Position numbers and translations under genes: made by a program. A model generated the notes under the pieces. The model worked only from the letters and a program-made list of their open reading frames with translations. It did no database searches and was not told where the DNA came from. Of a stretch of 64,000 nt of DNA, positions 1-9,360 are shown in pieces. The stretch is from Cohnella hashimotonis (lineage in GTDB: Bacteria > Bacillota > Bacilli > Paenibacillales > Paenibacillaceae), in assembly GCF_030014955.1 (NCBI RefSeq), contig NZ_JAGRPV010000001.1:1612001-1676000 (forward strand). The letters are read 5' to 3'. How positions within the stretch are numbered: position 1 is the stretch's first letter; every line of letters begins with the position of its first letter.

Positions 1-225
1 ACGGAGATAAGTGAGAAAAATATCGCTTATGAGACCCTTAGCGAAAATGATTATCTTGAAGCCATGGGCATGCCTGCTTTTACAAATGATTTCTTATTAG
101 GTTGGGTGCGAGCAGTCAACACTGGAGAATTCTCGGAAACGTCCGGGGATCTTGAACGTCTAATTGGCCGAAAACCAATGACATATAAGGAGTTCTTTAA
201 AAAACAAATATCCATTTCTAAATAG
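1..225 (+). CDS. NmrA-like NAD(P)-binding oxidoreductase, C-terminal fragment
   Basis: Only the last 74 codons lie in the window; the gene begins upstream. The tail contains a GWVRAVNTGEFSETSGDLE stretch followed by LIGRKPMTYKEFF. This is the usual C-terminal end of NmrA/QorB-type atypical short-chain dehydrogenases, in which a threshold of helices after the Rossmann domain contacts the quinone or other acceptor. The catalytic and NAD-binding parts are not visible, so the substrate cannot be named. The gene is AT-rich compared with the rest of the window and is closed by a hairpin about 75 bases downstream. Confidence 0.7.
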   Translation, partial: TEISEKNIAYETLSENDYLEAMGMPAFTNDFLLGWVRAVNTGEFSETSGDLERLIGRKPMTYKEFFKKQISISK

Positions 226-298
226 GAAGATTAAAAGCTGTTAGTGCGCCTGGGAAAAAAGGCAACATCGTTTTGAAATTTTAATTGCTGGCTCCTGC

Positions 299-337
299 GG
301 CGCTGGTTACACCCTTCAGGGAACCAGCGCAGTTTTT
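299..337 (+). terminator. Rho-independent terminator of the NmrA-like gene
   Basis: A GCGCTGGTT / AACCAGCGC stem around a 13-base loop is followed by six T residues on the plus strand. It sits between the plus-strand fragment and the 3' end of the converging GGDEF pseudogene; no matching T run exists for the minus strand. Confidence 0.75.
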
Positions 338-346
338 TAAATGAGA

Positions 347-1995
347 TCAAGATGTTTTTAATCTGATGGCATCGTAGAAGGTAAGTCGGTTTTTCCCGGA
401 AATTTTTGATGCATAGAGAGCATCATCGGCTGCAGCTAATAATTGTGCCGGGTCTTGTGCCGTCTGTGGCCAGAAAGCCGCACCGATACTGCATCCAATA
501 TGGATGACACGGCCATTAAAAATGAATGGATCATTTAACAATTTAATCATTCGATTAGCCACTGTCGTTGTTCCATCTAAAACGGTCTCCGGAGAGAATT
601 GGAGGATGGCAAGGAATTCATCTCCTCCAAGACGTACAGCCATCTCACCTTCTCTCAAACAGGAGACTAGTCGATGTGCTACGTTTTTTAGTAATTCATC
701 GCCTGTTTGATGACCGTACGTGTCGTTTACACGTTTAAATCCATCCAGATCGAGGTACAGGAAAGCCAACGCACTTTCGGACTCCTTTGTTTGAGAGATT
801 GTGTCTTCTAGATACGAATCCAGTGCGTTTCTGTTAGGTAGGCCGGTTAGGTGGTCATGGTTAGCTATTGTTTCCATCTGATCAAGTGCACGTTCCGTGC
901 GGGTAAGTTCGCTAACAAGACTCTGCAGAGATTTTGACATGATCTCTATATCCTTGATCCCTCGATGCTGTGGAATCGACACACTCTCGCCATTTCGTAA
1001 TTGATCTGCAGCACGTGTAATTCGTTTCAGCGGAACGGCGATAAAGCCCTAACAAACCAGTTGATCAAGGTGAAATAATAGATGCAGCAGCACAGATTAA
1101 CAATAGCCGTTCTTTGAGAGTTGAAACCGGTGCGAATGCGTTATCGACCGGCTCACGAACGATCACGGTCCAACCAAGCCCTGGATAATCCAAATAACCA
1201 TCGCCATAAGCGAATGCGGTCAAATAGTTATGACCGCCGGCCATTTGACAGTGGCGTAACTATTTTTTCCTTCTTGGGCGGCAGATAGCCCAGGGATGTC
1301 CAATCGTGTACCCACCATTTGTTCTGGACCAAGAAGGATTGTATTATCATTCTTGCTCACAATGAAGATATCGTAATAGCTGTTTCGGTCCATTAATGGC
1401 TGAAGGATCGATGCACTTACTTCCTTGGACCATTCCCAACTCAAATGTGTCGCAAGCACACCAACCGTAGCTCCAGAATCATCGGTTACTGGGATACTGA
1501 TATCGACGAATTCAAGCGGATCACCGCTTGGATTGGGAAGCAACTTTGCCAAAAGAACGGCTTCATGAACGTCACCAATGAAGGTTCCTTTAATCCCATT
1601 TTGAAATACCGGACGTTGTGCTACATTTTTTCCTTTTAAGATGCCGCCAGTCGAGGCAATAACATTCCCTTTAGAGTCTGTAAATCCTACCCAGGTGAAA
1701 GAGGGAATGTGAGTCTGCAAACTTTCTAGAACACGTTGAATGGCAACAGGATCACTCGGATTGTTAATGACATCGAGCGTCCCTACTACGTTAATTTCGC
1801 CGGCACGTGACCACATATAGTGGTCGAGTTTTTCCGCCATCTGAAAGGAGATTTCAGTCAGCGATTTACCGATCTCATTCTTAATTGCAGAACAGAACTT
1901 GTATGATTAGAGATGACCATTGTGAGTATCGTTGAAAGCATGATGATAATAACGGCTGACTTGACTGAAAGTATGGTTCGTAAATTAAGTGACAT
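347..1995 (-). pseudogene. Membrane dCache-GGDEF diguanylate cyclase, broken by several frameshifts
   Basis: Read on the minus strand from ATG at 1995 (ribosome site GCAGGAGG), one gene of about 549 codons can be pieced together. It has an N-terminal membrane segment, an extracellular dCache sensor (about 1220-1840), a short juxtamembrane part, and a full GGDEF domain (347 to about 900) with DLDGF, an intact GGDEF motif and NDTYGHQTGDE. The frame breaks near 1885-1900, near 1235-1245 and once or twice around 1040-1060. In each case the expected protein continues in another frame, for example YATVKWP continues as GGHNYLTAFAYGDG. The intact family makes cyclic di-GMP in response to a ligand; this copy cannot be one polypeptide unless the shifts are sequencing errors. 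The downstream fragment alone retains the catalytic domain. Confidence 0.8.
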
Positions 1996-2171
1996 TGTTC
2001 AAGCCTCCTGCAAAAACTATCAGCTATAACCAATAGGAATTTAAGGGGCAGGAGCTTGGATATCTTTCCAATAGCTGCGAGGAAGGTCTTTCGAGCAAGT
2101 TAATTTTAAACTTTGGGTAAAATAGGGGGCGCGAAAATACAAGTCGCATTAACGAAAGGGTGACGTCCAAC

Positions 2172-2960
2172 ATGACGAACAAAAGGTTGGAAGGCATTCG
2201 GGCGCTCGTGACGGGAGCGTCCGGCGGTCTGGGCTATGCGATGACGGAAGCGCTGCTGGCGGAAGGGGCCAAGGTAGCGGTATCCTTTAGAGCGGGAGAT
2301 AAGCTGGATCAAGCGGTTGCAGGCTTTAATGAAAAAGGATACGATGCGCACGCCCTGCCGCTTGACGTGCGATCCGAGCAGTCAGCAGAGGAAGCTGCAC
2401 GTTGGGTCCGCCGCGAATGGGGCGGGCTCGATGTGCTGGTGAACAACGCCGGCATCGGAATGAAGACAGTAAATCCGCGCTTTCTCACCGAGCCTCAGCC
2501 TTTTTACCAGGTAACGCCCGAAGGCTTTCGGAATTTAATCGATACCAACGTGACGGGCTATTTCCTCGTCGCCCGCGCTTTTGCGCCTCTTATGATCGAG
2601 CAGGGCAAGGGGCGTATTATCAACATTTCAATGAACTATGAAACCATGAAAAGAAAAGGCTTCGTGCCTTACGGTCCGTCACGCGCGGCAACCGAATCGC
2701 TCTCTTATATCATGGCAGAAGACCTAAGGGAACACGGCGTGGCGGTCAATATGCTGCTTCCCGGCGGGGCGACGGTGACGGGGATGATTCCTGACGAACT
2801 GCGCAAGGAACTTGGCCCGCAGACACGTCTGCTCACGCCGGAAATTATGGCAGCACCCATTGTCTACCTCGCTTCACCGGACGCGGAGGGCGTGACGGGA
2901 GAACGGATCGTGGCAATCGAATTTGAGCAATGGTTGTTCAACCGGGACAATAAAGGATAA
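2172..2960 (+). CDS. Short-chain dehydrogenase/reductase with YxxxR in place of YxxxK
   Basis: A 262-residue classical short-chain dehydrogenase. Visible landmarks are the Rossmann motif TGASGGLG near residue 14, the NNAG motif near residue 90, the active-site serine in NIS, and the active-site tyrosine in YGPSR. The canonical lysine of YxxxK is arginine here, which could lower activity or mark a subfamily. ATG at 2172 is preferred over the in-frame GTG at 2160 because GAAAGGG lies 12 bases upstream of it. The substrate is unknown. The 275 bases downstream hold no convincing gene. Confidence 0.8.
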   Translation: MTNKRLEGIRALVTGASGGLGYAMTEALLAEGAKVAVSFRAGDKLDQAVAGFNEKGYDAHALPLDVRSEQSAEEAARWVRREWGGLDVLVNNAGIGMKTVNPRFLTEPQPFYQVTPEGFRNLIDTNVTGYFLVARAFAPLMIEQGKGRIINISMNYETMKRKGFVPYGPSRAATESLSYIMAEDLREHGVAVNMLLPGGATVTGMIPDELRKELGPQTRLLTPEIMAAPIVYLASPDAEGVTGERIVAIEFEQWLFNRDNKG

Positions 2961-3235
2961 CCAACGATGGAGGAGCACGATAATTTTAAATACTTGGATG
3001 AGCAGTTACAACATAAACATTCCAAGGAATAAGTGCAATAGGAGCCATTCCTGTAATGAAGCATCAAGGGTTGACGAAACTGTCGTCGTCCTGGAAGGGA
3101 CGGCTCTGTTCCCGCATACGCGCTCAAGTAGCTGACATTCTCTCCCAAGTCGTTTCGTCATCTCGTTAAAGTTGAAATCCTGCGATGAGCGAGAAAACAG
3201 ACGAACAAAATTTCTTTTGAGCGGGGGGGAGTCAA

Positions 3236-4216
3236 ATGGCACAAGAATCTGATGAGCGCGAGTTGCAACAAATCAAACAATTGCAACAGATGTTTCTGGA
3301 GAAACTGATAACTCAACCTTATCCCATGTATCCGAATTACGGAAAAATCACACGTTATGAAGAAATCCCCATTAATTTACCTGAACAACGTCAACTTCGT
3401 CATCCTGGTGTAGAGGGATTAATGGTGCCGCTTCCAATCATTGAAAATCCGAATTACAAAGGGAGCGGTAAGTTAGCGGGTAAAGTTGCTCTTATTACGG
3501 GAGGGGATAGTGGCATTGGTGCGGCAGCAGCCATTGCCTTCGCAAAGGAAGGTGCTGACGTTGCCATTGCATACTTGGACGAACATGAAGATGCTAATCG
3601 AACAAAAGCAAGAATCGAAGAACTAGGGCAACGTTGCCTGTTGATGCAAGGAGACTTGCGAGATAAACAACAATGTATCGCCATTGTAGAGCAAACCGTA
3701 AAAACCTTCGGATGCCTGGACGTTTTATGTAACCATGTTGGCATCCAATTTCAACAACTAAGCCTTCTTGACATTACAGACGAACAATTCGACGACACCT
3801 TCAAAGTCAACATATACTCACATTTTTACACAACGAGAGCAGCGATTCCTTACTTAAAACCAGGCAGTTCCATTATCGGTACTTCTTCCGTCGTAACGTA
3901 TGTAGGCGAGCAGCAAATGATCGATTATACAGCCACAAAAGGCGCAATTGTCGGTTGGACACGTGCTTTGGCTAAAAATGTTGTGAAACAAGGCATTCGA
4001 GTAAACGCCGTTGCTCCGGGTCGAATCTGGACGCCACTCATTGCAGCCAGCTTCTCGTCGGACCAAGTGGCTGTTTATGGCGCATCTAACCCCATGGAAC
4101 GAGTGGCTCATCCATTTGAACTCGCACCGACGTATGTTTATCTAGCTTCTGACGATTCGCGTTTTGTTACAGGTCAAGTGCTGCATGTGGACGGTGGGGA
4201 ATCCACGAATTCTTAA
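3236..4216 (+). CDS. General-stress-type SDR oxidoreductase (YdaD/YhdF/YhxC-like)
   Basis: A 326-residue short-chain dehydrogenase with about 80 residues before the Rossmann fold. That extension ends in a VEGLMVPLP...[10 protein letters not shown] block, which is characteristic of the Bacillus general stress protein 39 group. The cofactor loop is TGGDSGIG, the catalytic triad has S in GTSS and YTATK, and the tail carries GQVLHVDGG. The usual NNA motif reads CNHVG, a departure next to the nicotinamide. The gene has a strong GGGGGGGAG ribosome site and is clearly AT-richer than the window average. Relatives are SigmaB-controlled in B. subtilis, but no convincing SigmaB promoter was recognised here. 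Substrate unknown. Confidence 0.85.
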   Translation: MAQESDERELQQIKQLQQMFLEKLITQPYPMYPNYGKITRYEEIPINLPEQRQLRHPGVEGLMVPLPIIENPNYKGSGKLAGKVALITGGDSGIGAAAAIAFAKEGADVAIAYLDEHEDANRTKARIEELGQRCLLMQGDLRDKQQCIAIVEQTVKTFGCLDVLCNHVGIQFQQLSLLDITDEQFDDTFKVNIYSHFYTTRAAIPYLKPGSSIIGTSSVVTYVGEQQMIDYTATKGAIVGWTRALAKNVVKQGIRVNAVAPGRIWTPLIAASFSSDQVAVYGASNPMERVAHPFELAPTYVYLASDDSRFVTGQVLHVDGGESTNS

Positions 4217-4234
4217 TACAAGGAGGTCCTTGGA

Positions 4235-4399
4235 TTGAGATATGAATTTAGTCCAGAAGTTAAGTTATTGCTTGTGAATCGTTCAACGGAAAAAGTGACT
4301 ATGATCTATATTGAGGATTCATGGCAGATGCCTCGAATAGGACTTAGACCGCCTTATTATTGCTACCCAAATTATAAAATGAATTATCCAATCCTATAA
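4235..4399 (+). CDS. Small 54-residue protein of unknown function
   Basis: A TTG start at 4235 lies 7 bases after a near-perfect AAGGAGGT and opens 54 codons ending in TAA. The product is mildly basic, starts with LRYEFSPEVKLLLVNRSTEK and ends in an aromatic, proline-rich tail (PPYYCYPNY). It lies 18 bases after the general-stress-type dehydrogenase and before a hairpin terminator, so it is probably its co-transcribed partner. I do not recognise the family. The strong ribosome site and operon position are the main support. Confidence 0.6.
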   Translation: MRYEFSPEVKLLLVNRSTEKVTMIYIEDSWQMPRIGLRPPYYCYPNYKMNYPIL

Positions 4400-4428
4400 C
4401 CAGAGATTCGCTCGATGTGAGCGCCAGA

Positions 4429-4466
4429 AGCCCGTGTATCAGCTAAACTGACACGGGCTTTGCCGT
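4429..4466 (+). terminator. Probable terminator after the stress dehydrogenase operon
   Basis: AAGCCCGTGT and ACACGGGCTT form a 10-bp stem with a 12-base loop, followed by a short T-containing tract (TTGCCGTTTG). The weak T run lowers confidence. Confidence 0.6.
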
Positions 4467-4700
4467 TTGTAGAAATCTTCAGGAAATGGCTGTGCATTCG
4501 GTAGTACGCAGTATACAAAAGCCGCCAGCCTGATCGCGGACGAACCCCCGATTGTGCCGGATGACAAAAGTGATTAGAGCCACTTTAAGCGCATTTTCAG
4601 TACCCGTTCAACCAAGCATCAGTTGGCATTCACGCGGCATTCAGCCTGGGGGGCTATCCTTGTCTTACCGGAACAACCGGTGAGAGAAGGAGGTGAGAAC
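4467..4700. other. Intergenic stretch without a recognised feature
   Basis: Between the terminator and the next start codon I see no coding region with a ribosome site, no clear SigmaA promoter and no repeat. It probably holds the promoter of the pspA operon, but no convincing -35/-10 pair can be assigned. Confidence 0.4.
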
Positions 4701-5195
4701 GTGAAACGCGCTTCAATACTTAAGGGAATCGCCATCGGTTCGCTCGTCGTTTTGTTCATGATCCTCGTGGCCAAGCTGTTCGGGCTGCCCCATCACGAAG
4801 CGGTCGCCCATCCGCAGGCATGGGGCCATGGCTTCGGGCGGCGCGGCTGGCAGCCGCCTTCGACGGACGGACAAGCTGTCGCCGTCCTGCCAATCGTGAC
4901 GGTCGTCCTGCGCGTCATCGTGCTGTTCTGCGGCGCCGTCGTGCTTTTCAAAGCGAAGGGTCTGCTAAGATGGGCGGGCGCCCTGATCGCCGCCGTCTCT
5001 CTGATGAGCCTGCTGACGCCGTTCTGGGGACTTGCGGTCGTCGCCCTCGTCATCTGGCTGACGTTCAGAATCAAGCGAAACGAAGCCTTCGAAGCCTCCG
5101 CTCAAGAGGCTGTACCGTCGCCGTATACGACCAGCATGAACCGCGGCCAATTTTTGGACGAGTGGGAACGCAGCCAATATAAGGAGGAACGATAA
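4701..5195 (+). CDS. Small multi-pass membrane protein in pspA operon
   Basis: GTG at 4701 follows AAGGAGGTGAGAAC and gives 164 residues. There is a first membrane segment at about residues 8-27, a Gly/His/Trp-rich extracytoplasmic loop (HPQAWGHGFGRRGW), a hydrophobic block from about 65 to 120 that can span the membrane two or three times, and a charged cytoplasmic tail ending FLDEWERSQYKEER. It ends one base before the pspA start, so the two are translated together. A membrane partner recruiting PspA to the envelope under stress is the natural inference. The family itself is not recognised. Confidence 0.75.
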   Translation: MKRASILKGIAIGSLVVLFMILVAKLFGLPHHEAVAHPQAWGHGFGRRGWQPPSTDGQAVAVLPIVTVVLRVIVLFCGAVVLFKAKGLLRWAGALIAAVSLMSLLTPFWGLAVVALVIWLTFRIKRNEAFEASAQEAVPSPYTTSMNRGQFLDEWERSQYKEER

Positions 5196-5196
5196 A

Positions 5197-5850
5197 ATGG
5201 GAATTTTCTCGAGAATGAAGGATATCGCAATCGCAGACGTCAACCGGGTACTGGACCGCATCGAAGATCCGATCAGCATGGCCCGTCATTATATCAGGCA
5301 GTTTGAAGAGCAAATCGACCGCGCCCGAGGCGCGCTGGCTACCCAGCTCGCGGCCGAGCAGCAGTACGATCTGCTCGTGGCGCAGACGGGACAGCTCGTG
5401 GACAAGCGCGCGAGGCAGGCGGAGCTGGCCGTAGACCGCGGCCAGGACGATATCGCTGCGCTGGCCTTGCAGGAGAAGCTGCATCACGGCAAGCTGCTGC
5501 AGACCTACCTCGAGCAGCGGGATGTCATCCGCAATCAGACGGCGAATCTGCGCCGGGAGATCGAACGGCTGCAGGAGCTGCATCGCGAGCTGAACAATAA
5601 GCTTTCCTTCCTCATGGCCCGCGCCAATGCCGCGGCGGCGATCCGGGAAACGGTAAAAGCCGTTCCTTACGGCGATGCCGACAAAATTTCCAGGGAGTTC
5701 GGACGCATCGAACAAAAGGTCATGCGGTGGGAGGCGGGCGCCGAAGCGCATCTGTCCACGGGCCGTCCGTCGGTCAATCTGGCGGAATGGTCGGAGCGGG
5801 ACGAGATCCAGTCGGAGCTCGAGAAATTGAAGGCCGCAAGGCAGGCGTAA
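5197..5850 (+). CDS. pspA: PspA/IM30 family envelope-stress protein
   Basis: A 217-residue protein that is almost entirely coiled coil, with the family's N-terminal amphipathic start MGIFSRMKDIAIADVNRVLD, the conserved EDP...Y...QFEEQI stretch, and heptads through to about residue 150. Known members (PspA, LiaH, Vipp1) oligomerise on the inner membrane and stabilise it when the envelope is damaged. It is the second gene of a pair with the small membrane protein. Length and alignment are normal for the family. LiaH would be an equally fair name; no LiaF/S/R genes are nearby to decide. Confidence 0.9.
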   Translation: MGIFSRMKDIAIADVNRVLDRIEDPISMARHYIRQFEEQIDRARGALATQLAAEQQYDLLVAQTGQLVDKRARQAELAVDRGQDDIAALALQEKLHHGKLLQTYLEQRDVIRNQTANLRREIERLQELHRELNNKLSFLMARANAAAAIRETVKAVPYGDADKISREFGRIEQKVMRWEAGAEAHLSTGRPSVNLAEWSERDEIQSELEKLKAARQA

Positions 5851-6055
5851 TTTTCAAATCGTCCTATCCCTCAAGCTGGTTCCGGCACTTGGCCGTGGCC
5901 GGCTTGTTTCTTATGATTTGGAGGTCGTTGTTTAAGGGCGTTATTTGCAGGCGGCATGGACAAGATTTTAGAGAAGTCATCGTAAAAATGAATTTTGTAC
6001 ATGGCGTAGGGTGCGAATACTGGACTATACTCTGACATAAGGAGGAGAGGACGCA

Positions 6056-6898
6056 ATGAGAATCGATGCTCACCAGCACTATTGGTCGATCGCGCGGACG
6101 GACTACGGATGGCTGACGCCGGACAAAGGCATCTTGTATCGGGATTACGGGCCTGATGACCTTAAGCCGTTATTGGCCCGCTATGAATTCGATGCGACGA
6201 TCGCCGTTCAGGCCGCCCCCTCGGTGGAGGAGACGCTTTATTTGCTAGGCTTGAGCGAGTCGGAGCCTACGCTGGCAGGCGTTGTAGGATGGCTGGACCT
6301 GACGGATCCGCGGATGGAACGGGAATTCGTCAAGCTGAGGGAACACTCGTCATTCGTCGGCATACGCCCGATGATCCAGGATCTTCCCGACGGCTGGATC
6401 CTGCAGGATGCGGTTGTGGAAAATATCCGGATGCTTTCGGAGGCCGATTTTCCGATCGACCTTCAAGCGCGTCCGCGTCATCTCACCGACCTGATCCGCC
6501 TGGCCGAGCGCGTGCCGAAGCTTCGCGCGGTCGTCGATCACCTGGCCAAGCCGGAAATCGATCGAAGCGCCTGGCTGCCCTGGAGCGAACATTTCGCCGA
6601 ATTAGCCGGTCACGAAGGGATTTTTGCCAAAATATCCGGCTTTTCCGCAGAGCCCGGACGTGAGTGGAAGTTGAAGGAGGCCCGGCCTTATGTCCGCCAC
6701 GCTCTGGAAGCGTTCGGTCCGGACCGGGTCATGTACGGAAGCGATTGGCCGGTTTGCCTGGAGTCTTCCACCTACGATGCGGTTTTGCAAGCGACGATCG
6801 ATTTCGTACCCGATAGTTGGACCGAAGAAAATCTCGACTTTTTATTCGGCAAGAACGCCGAGAAGTTTTATAAGTTAACCTTGAATCCCGGCAAGTGA
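6056..6898 (+). CDS. Amidohydrolase 2 family lactonase (L-fuconolactonase-like)
   Basis: A 280-residue TIM-barrel hydrolase of the amidohydrolase-2/COG3618 type. Seen are the first-strand metal or substrate motif DAHQH, VDHLAKP near the middle, and the C-terminal YGSDWPV that carries the catalytic aspartate. Relatives open sugar lactones such as L-fucono-1,4-lactone or related aromatic lactones. AAGGAGGAGAGG precedes the ATG. It is followed after 59 bases by a serine hydrolase, so the two probably form an operon. The exact lactone is not known. Confidence 0.8.
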   Translation: MRIDAHQHYWSIARTDYGWLTPDKGILYRDYGPDDLKPLLARYEFDATIAVQAAPSVEETLYLLGLSESEPTLAGVVGWLDLTDPRMEREFVKLREHSSFVGIRPMIQDLPDGWILQDAVVENIRMLSEADFPIDLQARPRHLTDLIRLAERVPKLRAVVDHLAKPEIDRSAWLPWSEHFAELAGHEGIFAKISGFSAEPGREWKLKEARPYVRHALEAFGPDRVMYGSDWPVCLESSTYDAVLQATIDFVPDSWTEENLDFLFGKNAEKFYKLTLNPGK

Positions 6899-6957
6899 CG
6901 CGACGAACGAGGGGCAAGCGCATGCGGCAATGATTCCGGTCCTAAGGAGTTGGAGAA

Positions 6958-8043
6958 ATGGCAGACATACAACGTGCGATGCAAGATCTTTTGGAACGAA
7001 AGGTCGAGGAGGGAAACGAGCGGGGCCTTCAGCTTGCCGTGTATTATCAGGGCGAGCTCATCGTCGACGCTTATGCCGGAATTGCCGACCAAGCAAGCGG
7101 GAGAGCGGTTGATGGGAGTACGCTTTTCCCGGTTTTCTCGACAACCAAAGGTGTCGTTGCAACCGTAATCCATTTGCTGGCAGAACGTGGACGATTACAA
7201 TACGATACGAAAATCGCGGATATTTGGCCCGAATTCGGCGTGAACGGCAAATCGGATGCGACAATCGGGCATGCGCTTTACCATACGACAGGAATCCCGC
7301 ACATGCCGACGGGGATCGGTATTGCGGATGTGGGCGATTGGGATAAGATGTGCGAGGAGATCGCAAGGCTGACTCCCCAATGGCCCCCGGGCGAACGTAT
7401 GGAATACCATGCGATTACATATGGCTGGATATTAGGCGAGGTTGCGCGCCGGGTAGACGGGCGTCCGTTTTCGCAGATACTCAAGGAAGATATTAGCGTG
7501 CCCCTCGGCATTACGGACATGTACGTGGGCTTGCCGGAGGGAATGGAACATCGGGTGGCCGTTCTCGAGGAGCCTGGTTACGTTCAGCCAACCGAAGAAG
7601 CGGATTCTCTGCAGGCCATCCCCGCCTGGATCTGTCCGCTGCATGCGTGGATGAATACGCCGGCAGCCAGACGGGCATGCGTACCGGCCAGCAACGGCAT
7701 CATGTCGGCCCGGGCGGCGGCCAGGCATTATGCCGCGCTGCTTCCCGGCGGGATCGACGGCGTCCAGCTGTTGCCGGATTCGCGTATGAAGGTCGCGACA
7801 GCGCCGCTAAGACTGAAGGACAATGTTCCGTTGCCCAGAGGAATGGGATATGGACTCGGGAAAGAGGGCGATATCATGGGCGACCGTCTTGTGATATTCG
7901 GGCATGGCGGGTATGGCGGCTCTATTGCGTTCGCCGATCCGGAGTTGGGGCTTGCCGTCGGTTTTACGAAAAATTTGTATTCCCCAAACGATGCCGGCTC
8001 GTCTATCATGGAGGAATTGAGAAGAAGAGTAGCCGGATTGTGA
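6958..8043 (+). CDS. Beta-lactamase-fold serine hydrolase (family VIII esterase-like)
   Basis: A 361-residue protein of the class C beta-lactamase/penicillin-binding fold. The nucleophile motif SxxK is STTK at about residues 61-64, the tyrosine motif appears as YHAITYG, and the third motif region is HGGYGG. No signal peptide is visible, so it is cytoplasmic and more likely an esterase or peptidase than a secreted lactamase. AAGGAG lies upstream of the ATG. It is downstream of the lactonase-like gene and shares its direction, so both may act on the same imported compound. Confidence 0.8.
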   Translation: MADIQRAMQDLLERKVEEGNERGLQLAVYYQGELIVDAYAGIADQASGRAVDGSTLFPVFSTTKGVVATVIHLLAERGRLQYDTKIADIWPEFGVNGKSDATIGHALYHTTGIPHMPTGIGIADVGDWDKMCEEIARLTPQWPPGERMEYHAITYGWILGEVARRVDGRPFSQILKEDISVPLGITDMYVGLPEGMEHRVAVLEEPGYVQPTEEADSLQAIPAWICPLHAWMNTPAARRACVPASNGIMSARAAARHYAALLPGGIDGVQLLPDSRMKVATAPLRLKDNVPLPRGMGYGLGKEGDIMGDRLVIFGHGGYGGSIAFADPELGLAVGFTKNLYSPNDAGSSIMEELRRRVAGL

Positions 8044-8050
8044 AGTCAAA

Positions 8051-8081
8051 CAAGAGGTGACGGGAAACCCGCCTCCTCTTG
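8051..8081. terminator. Hairpin between converging genes
   Basis: CAAGAGG and CCTCTTG close a stem with an inner CGGG/CCCG pairing. It lies between the serine hydrolase stop and the stop of the converging lyase gene and can serve both, although neither side has a long T run. Confidence 0.5.
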
Positions 8082-8096
8082 CTCAACCTCAAACGA

Positions 8097-9344
8097 TCAA
8101 TACAGCTGCGTGATCTTCCACCAGTTGATATCGAAGCCGCCCGTGACGGCATAGAGGCCGAACTGGTAAGTGCCGGCCGTTATCTGCACGACGTGCGAGA
8201 CGGTCCGGTAGCTGGAGAAGCTGCCGGTATTCGGCACATTGATTTCGCCCAGCACGGTCGCGCCGGAATTAATGTCGAGCGAAATCTTGCCGTTGTTGTT
8301 CGGCGTCGCCACGCGATATTCCACGAGATAGGTGCCGGTCCGCGGAATTTGCACGTTGCTGAACGCGATCCAATCTTGGCTGTCGATGCCGCCGACGTTT
8401 TGTCCGCCCCCGGTATCCGGCGTCGTCTCCTTCATGACGCCGCTCATCGACGTGTAGTCCTCCGCCTGGAACGTGCGCGTGAAGCAGTCCCCCGTACTGA
8501 GCTCGCAGATGTCCGCACGGTTCGTGGATACCTTCAGGTCGTCGTACCAAACGTACGAGTCGTTCGCGGGCGCGAACGACGACGTAGCGCCGCCGAAGAA
8601 CGAGGAGAAGTACGCTTTGTCCACCAGATCCGTATTCCGCACGAACCGAAGACCGGTAATGTTGGCCGCCGATACGCCGTTGTACCAGATCTGGATCTCG
8701 CCGTCCGGGTTGGCGTTGCCGTTCGTCACCGTGTTCACCTTCAGCCGCTGGACGATGTTCACCCACGTGCCCTTTGGATAGTAGATGTCGGAGCCGTTAG
8801 GATTTTTCAGCACCGCGTAGTCTCCATACTGCCCCGCATCGTCCATATGATAGTAGTAAATGGCGGCTTGGCCGCCGCTGCGCCAGATCATGCGCGAGGT
8901 GAAGCCGTTGTAGCCCGTGCATGGAATTCCGCCCGAACATGCACCGCCTCCAGCTAACCCAAGCCCTAGCTTCCCCGCGAACTCGGTCGTTCCCCAACTG
9001 TAATCGCTGCTGAAGCGAACCCAGTAAGACAAATAGTACTCTCTTCCCGGCGTCACCTCGAACGGCGCCTGGGCGCCTGAATTGGGCGGATCGATCTGAC
9101 CTTGCGGATAAAAGACGCGCAGCGACTGGCCGCCGGAATGGTTGAAGTTGTAGCCGTCAATCCAGGTGCGCGTGCTCATGCCGTTGTCCCAAGGCGCGTT
9201 CCATCCGTCGAGCGCCCACTGGCTCAGCGTATAGGCGCTGCCTCTGGCCGGACGCTCGAACGTATTGATCTTGGGCGCGGCGAAGGCGGCGCCTGCATCC
9301 GTCAGCAGTAGCAGCAGTACGATCAGCGATACTAATTTTTTCAT
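8097..9344 (-). CDS. Secreted polysaccharide lyase (PL14-like) with C-terminal CBM6
   Basis: A 415-residue exported protein. A signal peptide (MKK, hydrophobic core, AAFA cleavage site near residue 22) is followed by a jelly-roll catalytic region with REYYLSYWVRF, EFAGKLGLGLAGGG and RMIWRSGGQAAIYYYH, the arrangement seen in PL14-type alginate or glucuronan lyases. A short linker after about residue 280 leads to a CBM6-type carbohydrate-binding module (FQAEDYTSMSGV ... GTYLVEYRVA ... DINWWKI). It should degrade an acidic polysaccharide outside the cell. GAGGAGGG gives the start. A cre operator sits just upstream. The PL14 assignment rests on pattern recognition, and the substrate is not settled. 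Confidence 0.75.
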   Translation of the reverse strand: MKKLVSLIVLLLLLTDAGAAFAAPKINTFERPARGSAYTLSQWALDGWNAPWDNGMSTRTWIDGYNFNHSGGQSLRVFYPQGQIDPPNSGAQAPFEVTPGREYYLSYWVRFSSDYSWGTTEFAGKLGLGLAGGGACSGGIPCTGYNGFTSRMIWRSGGQAAIYYYHMDDAGQYGDYAVLKNPNGSDIYYPKGTWVNIVQRLKVNTVTNGNANPDGEIQIWYNGVSAANITGLRFVRNTDLVDKAYFSSFFGGATSSFAPANDSYVWYDDLKVSTNRADICELSTGDCFTRTFQAEDYTSMSGVMKETTPDTGGGQNVGGIDSQDWIAFSNVQIPRTGTYLVEYRVATPNNNGKISLDINSGATVLGEINVPNTGSFSSYRTVSHVVQITAGTYQFGLYAVTGGFDINWWKITQLY

Positions 9345-9360
9345 CGTATCCCTCCTCGAT

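Noticed and set aside
2961..3235. Short open frames between the two dehydrogenase genes
   Set aside because: None has both a ribosome site and a plausible composition; an apparent -35 (TTGACG at 3071) has no matching -10.
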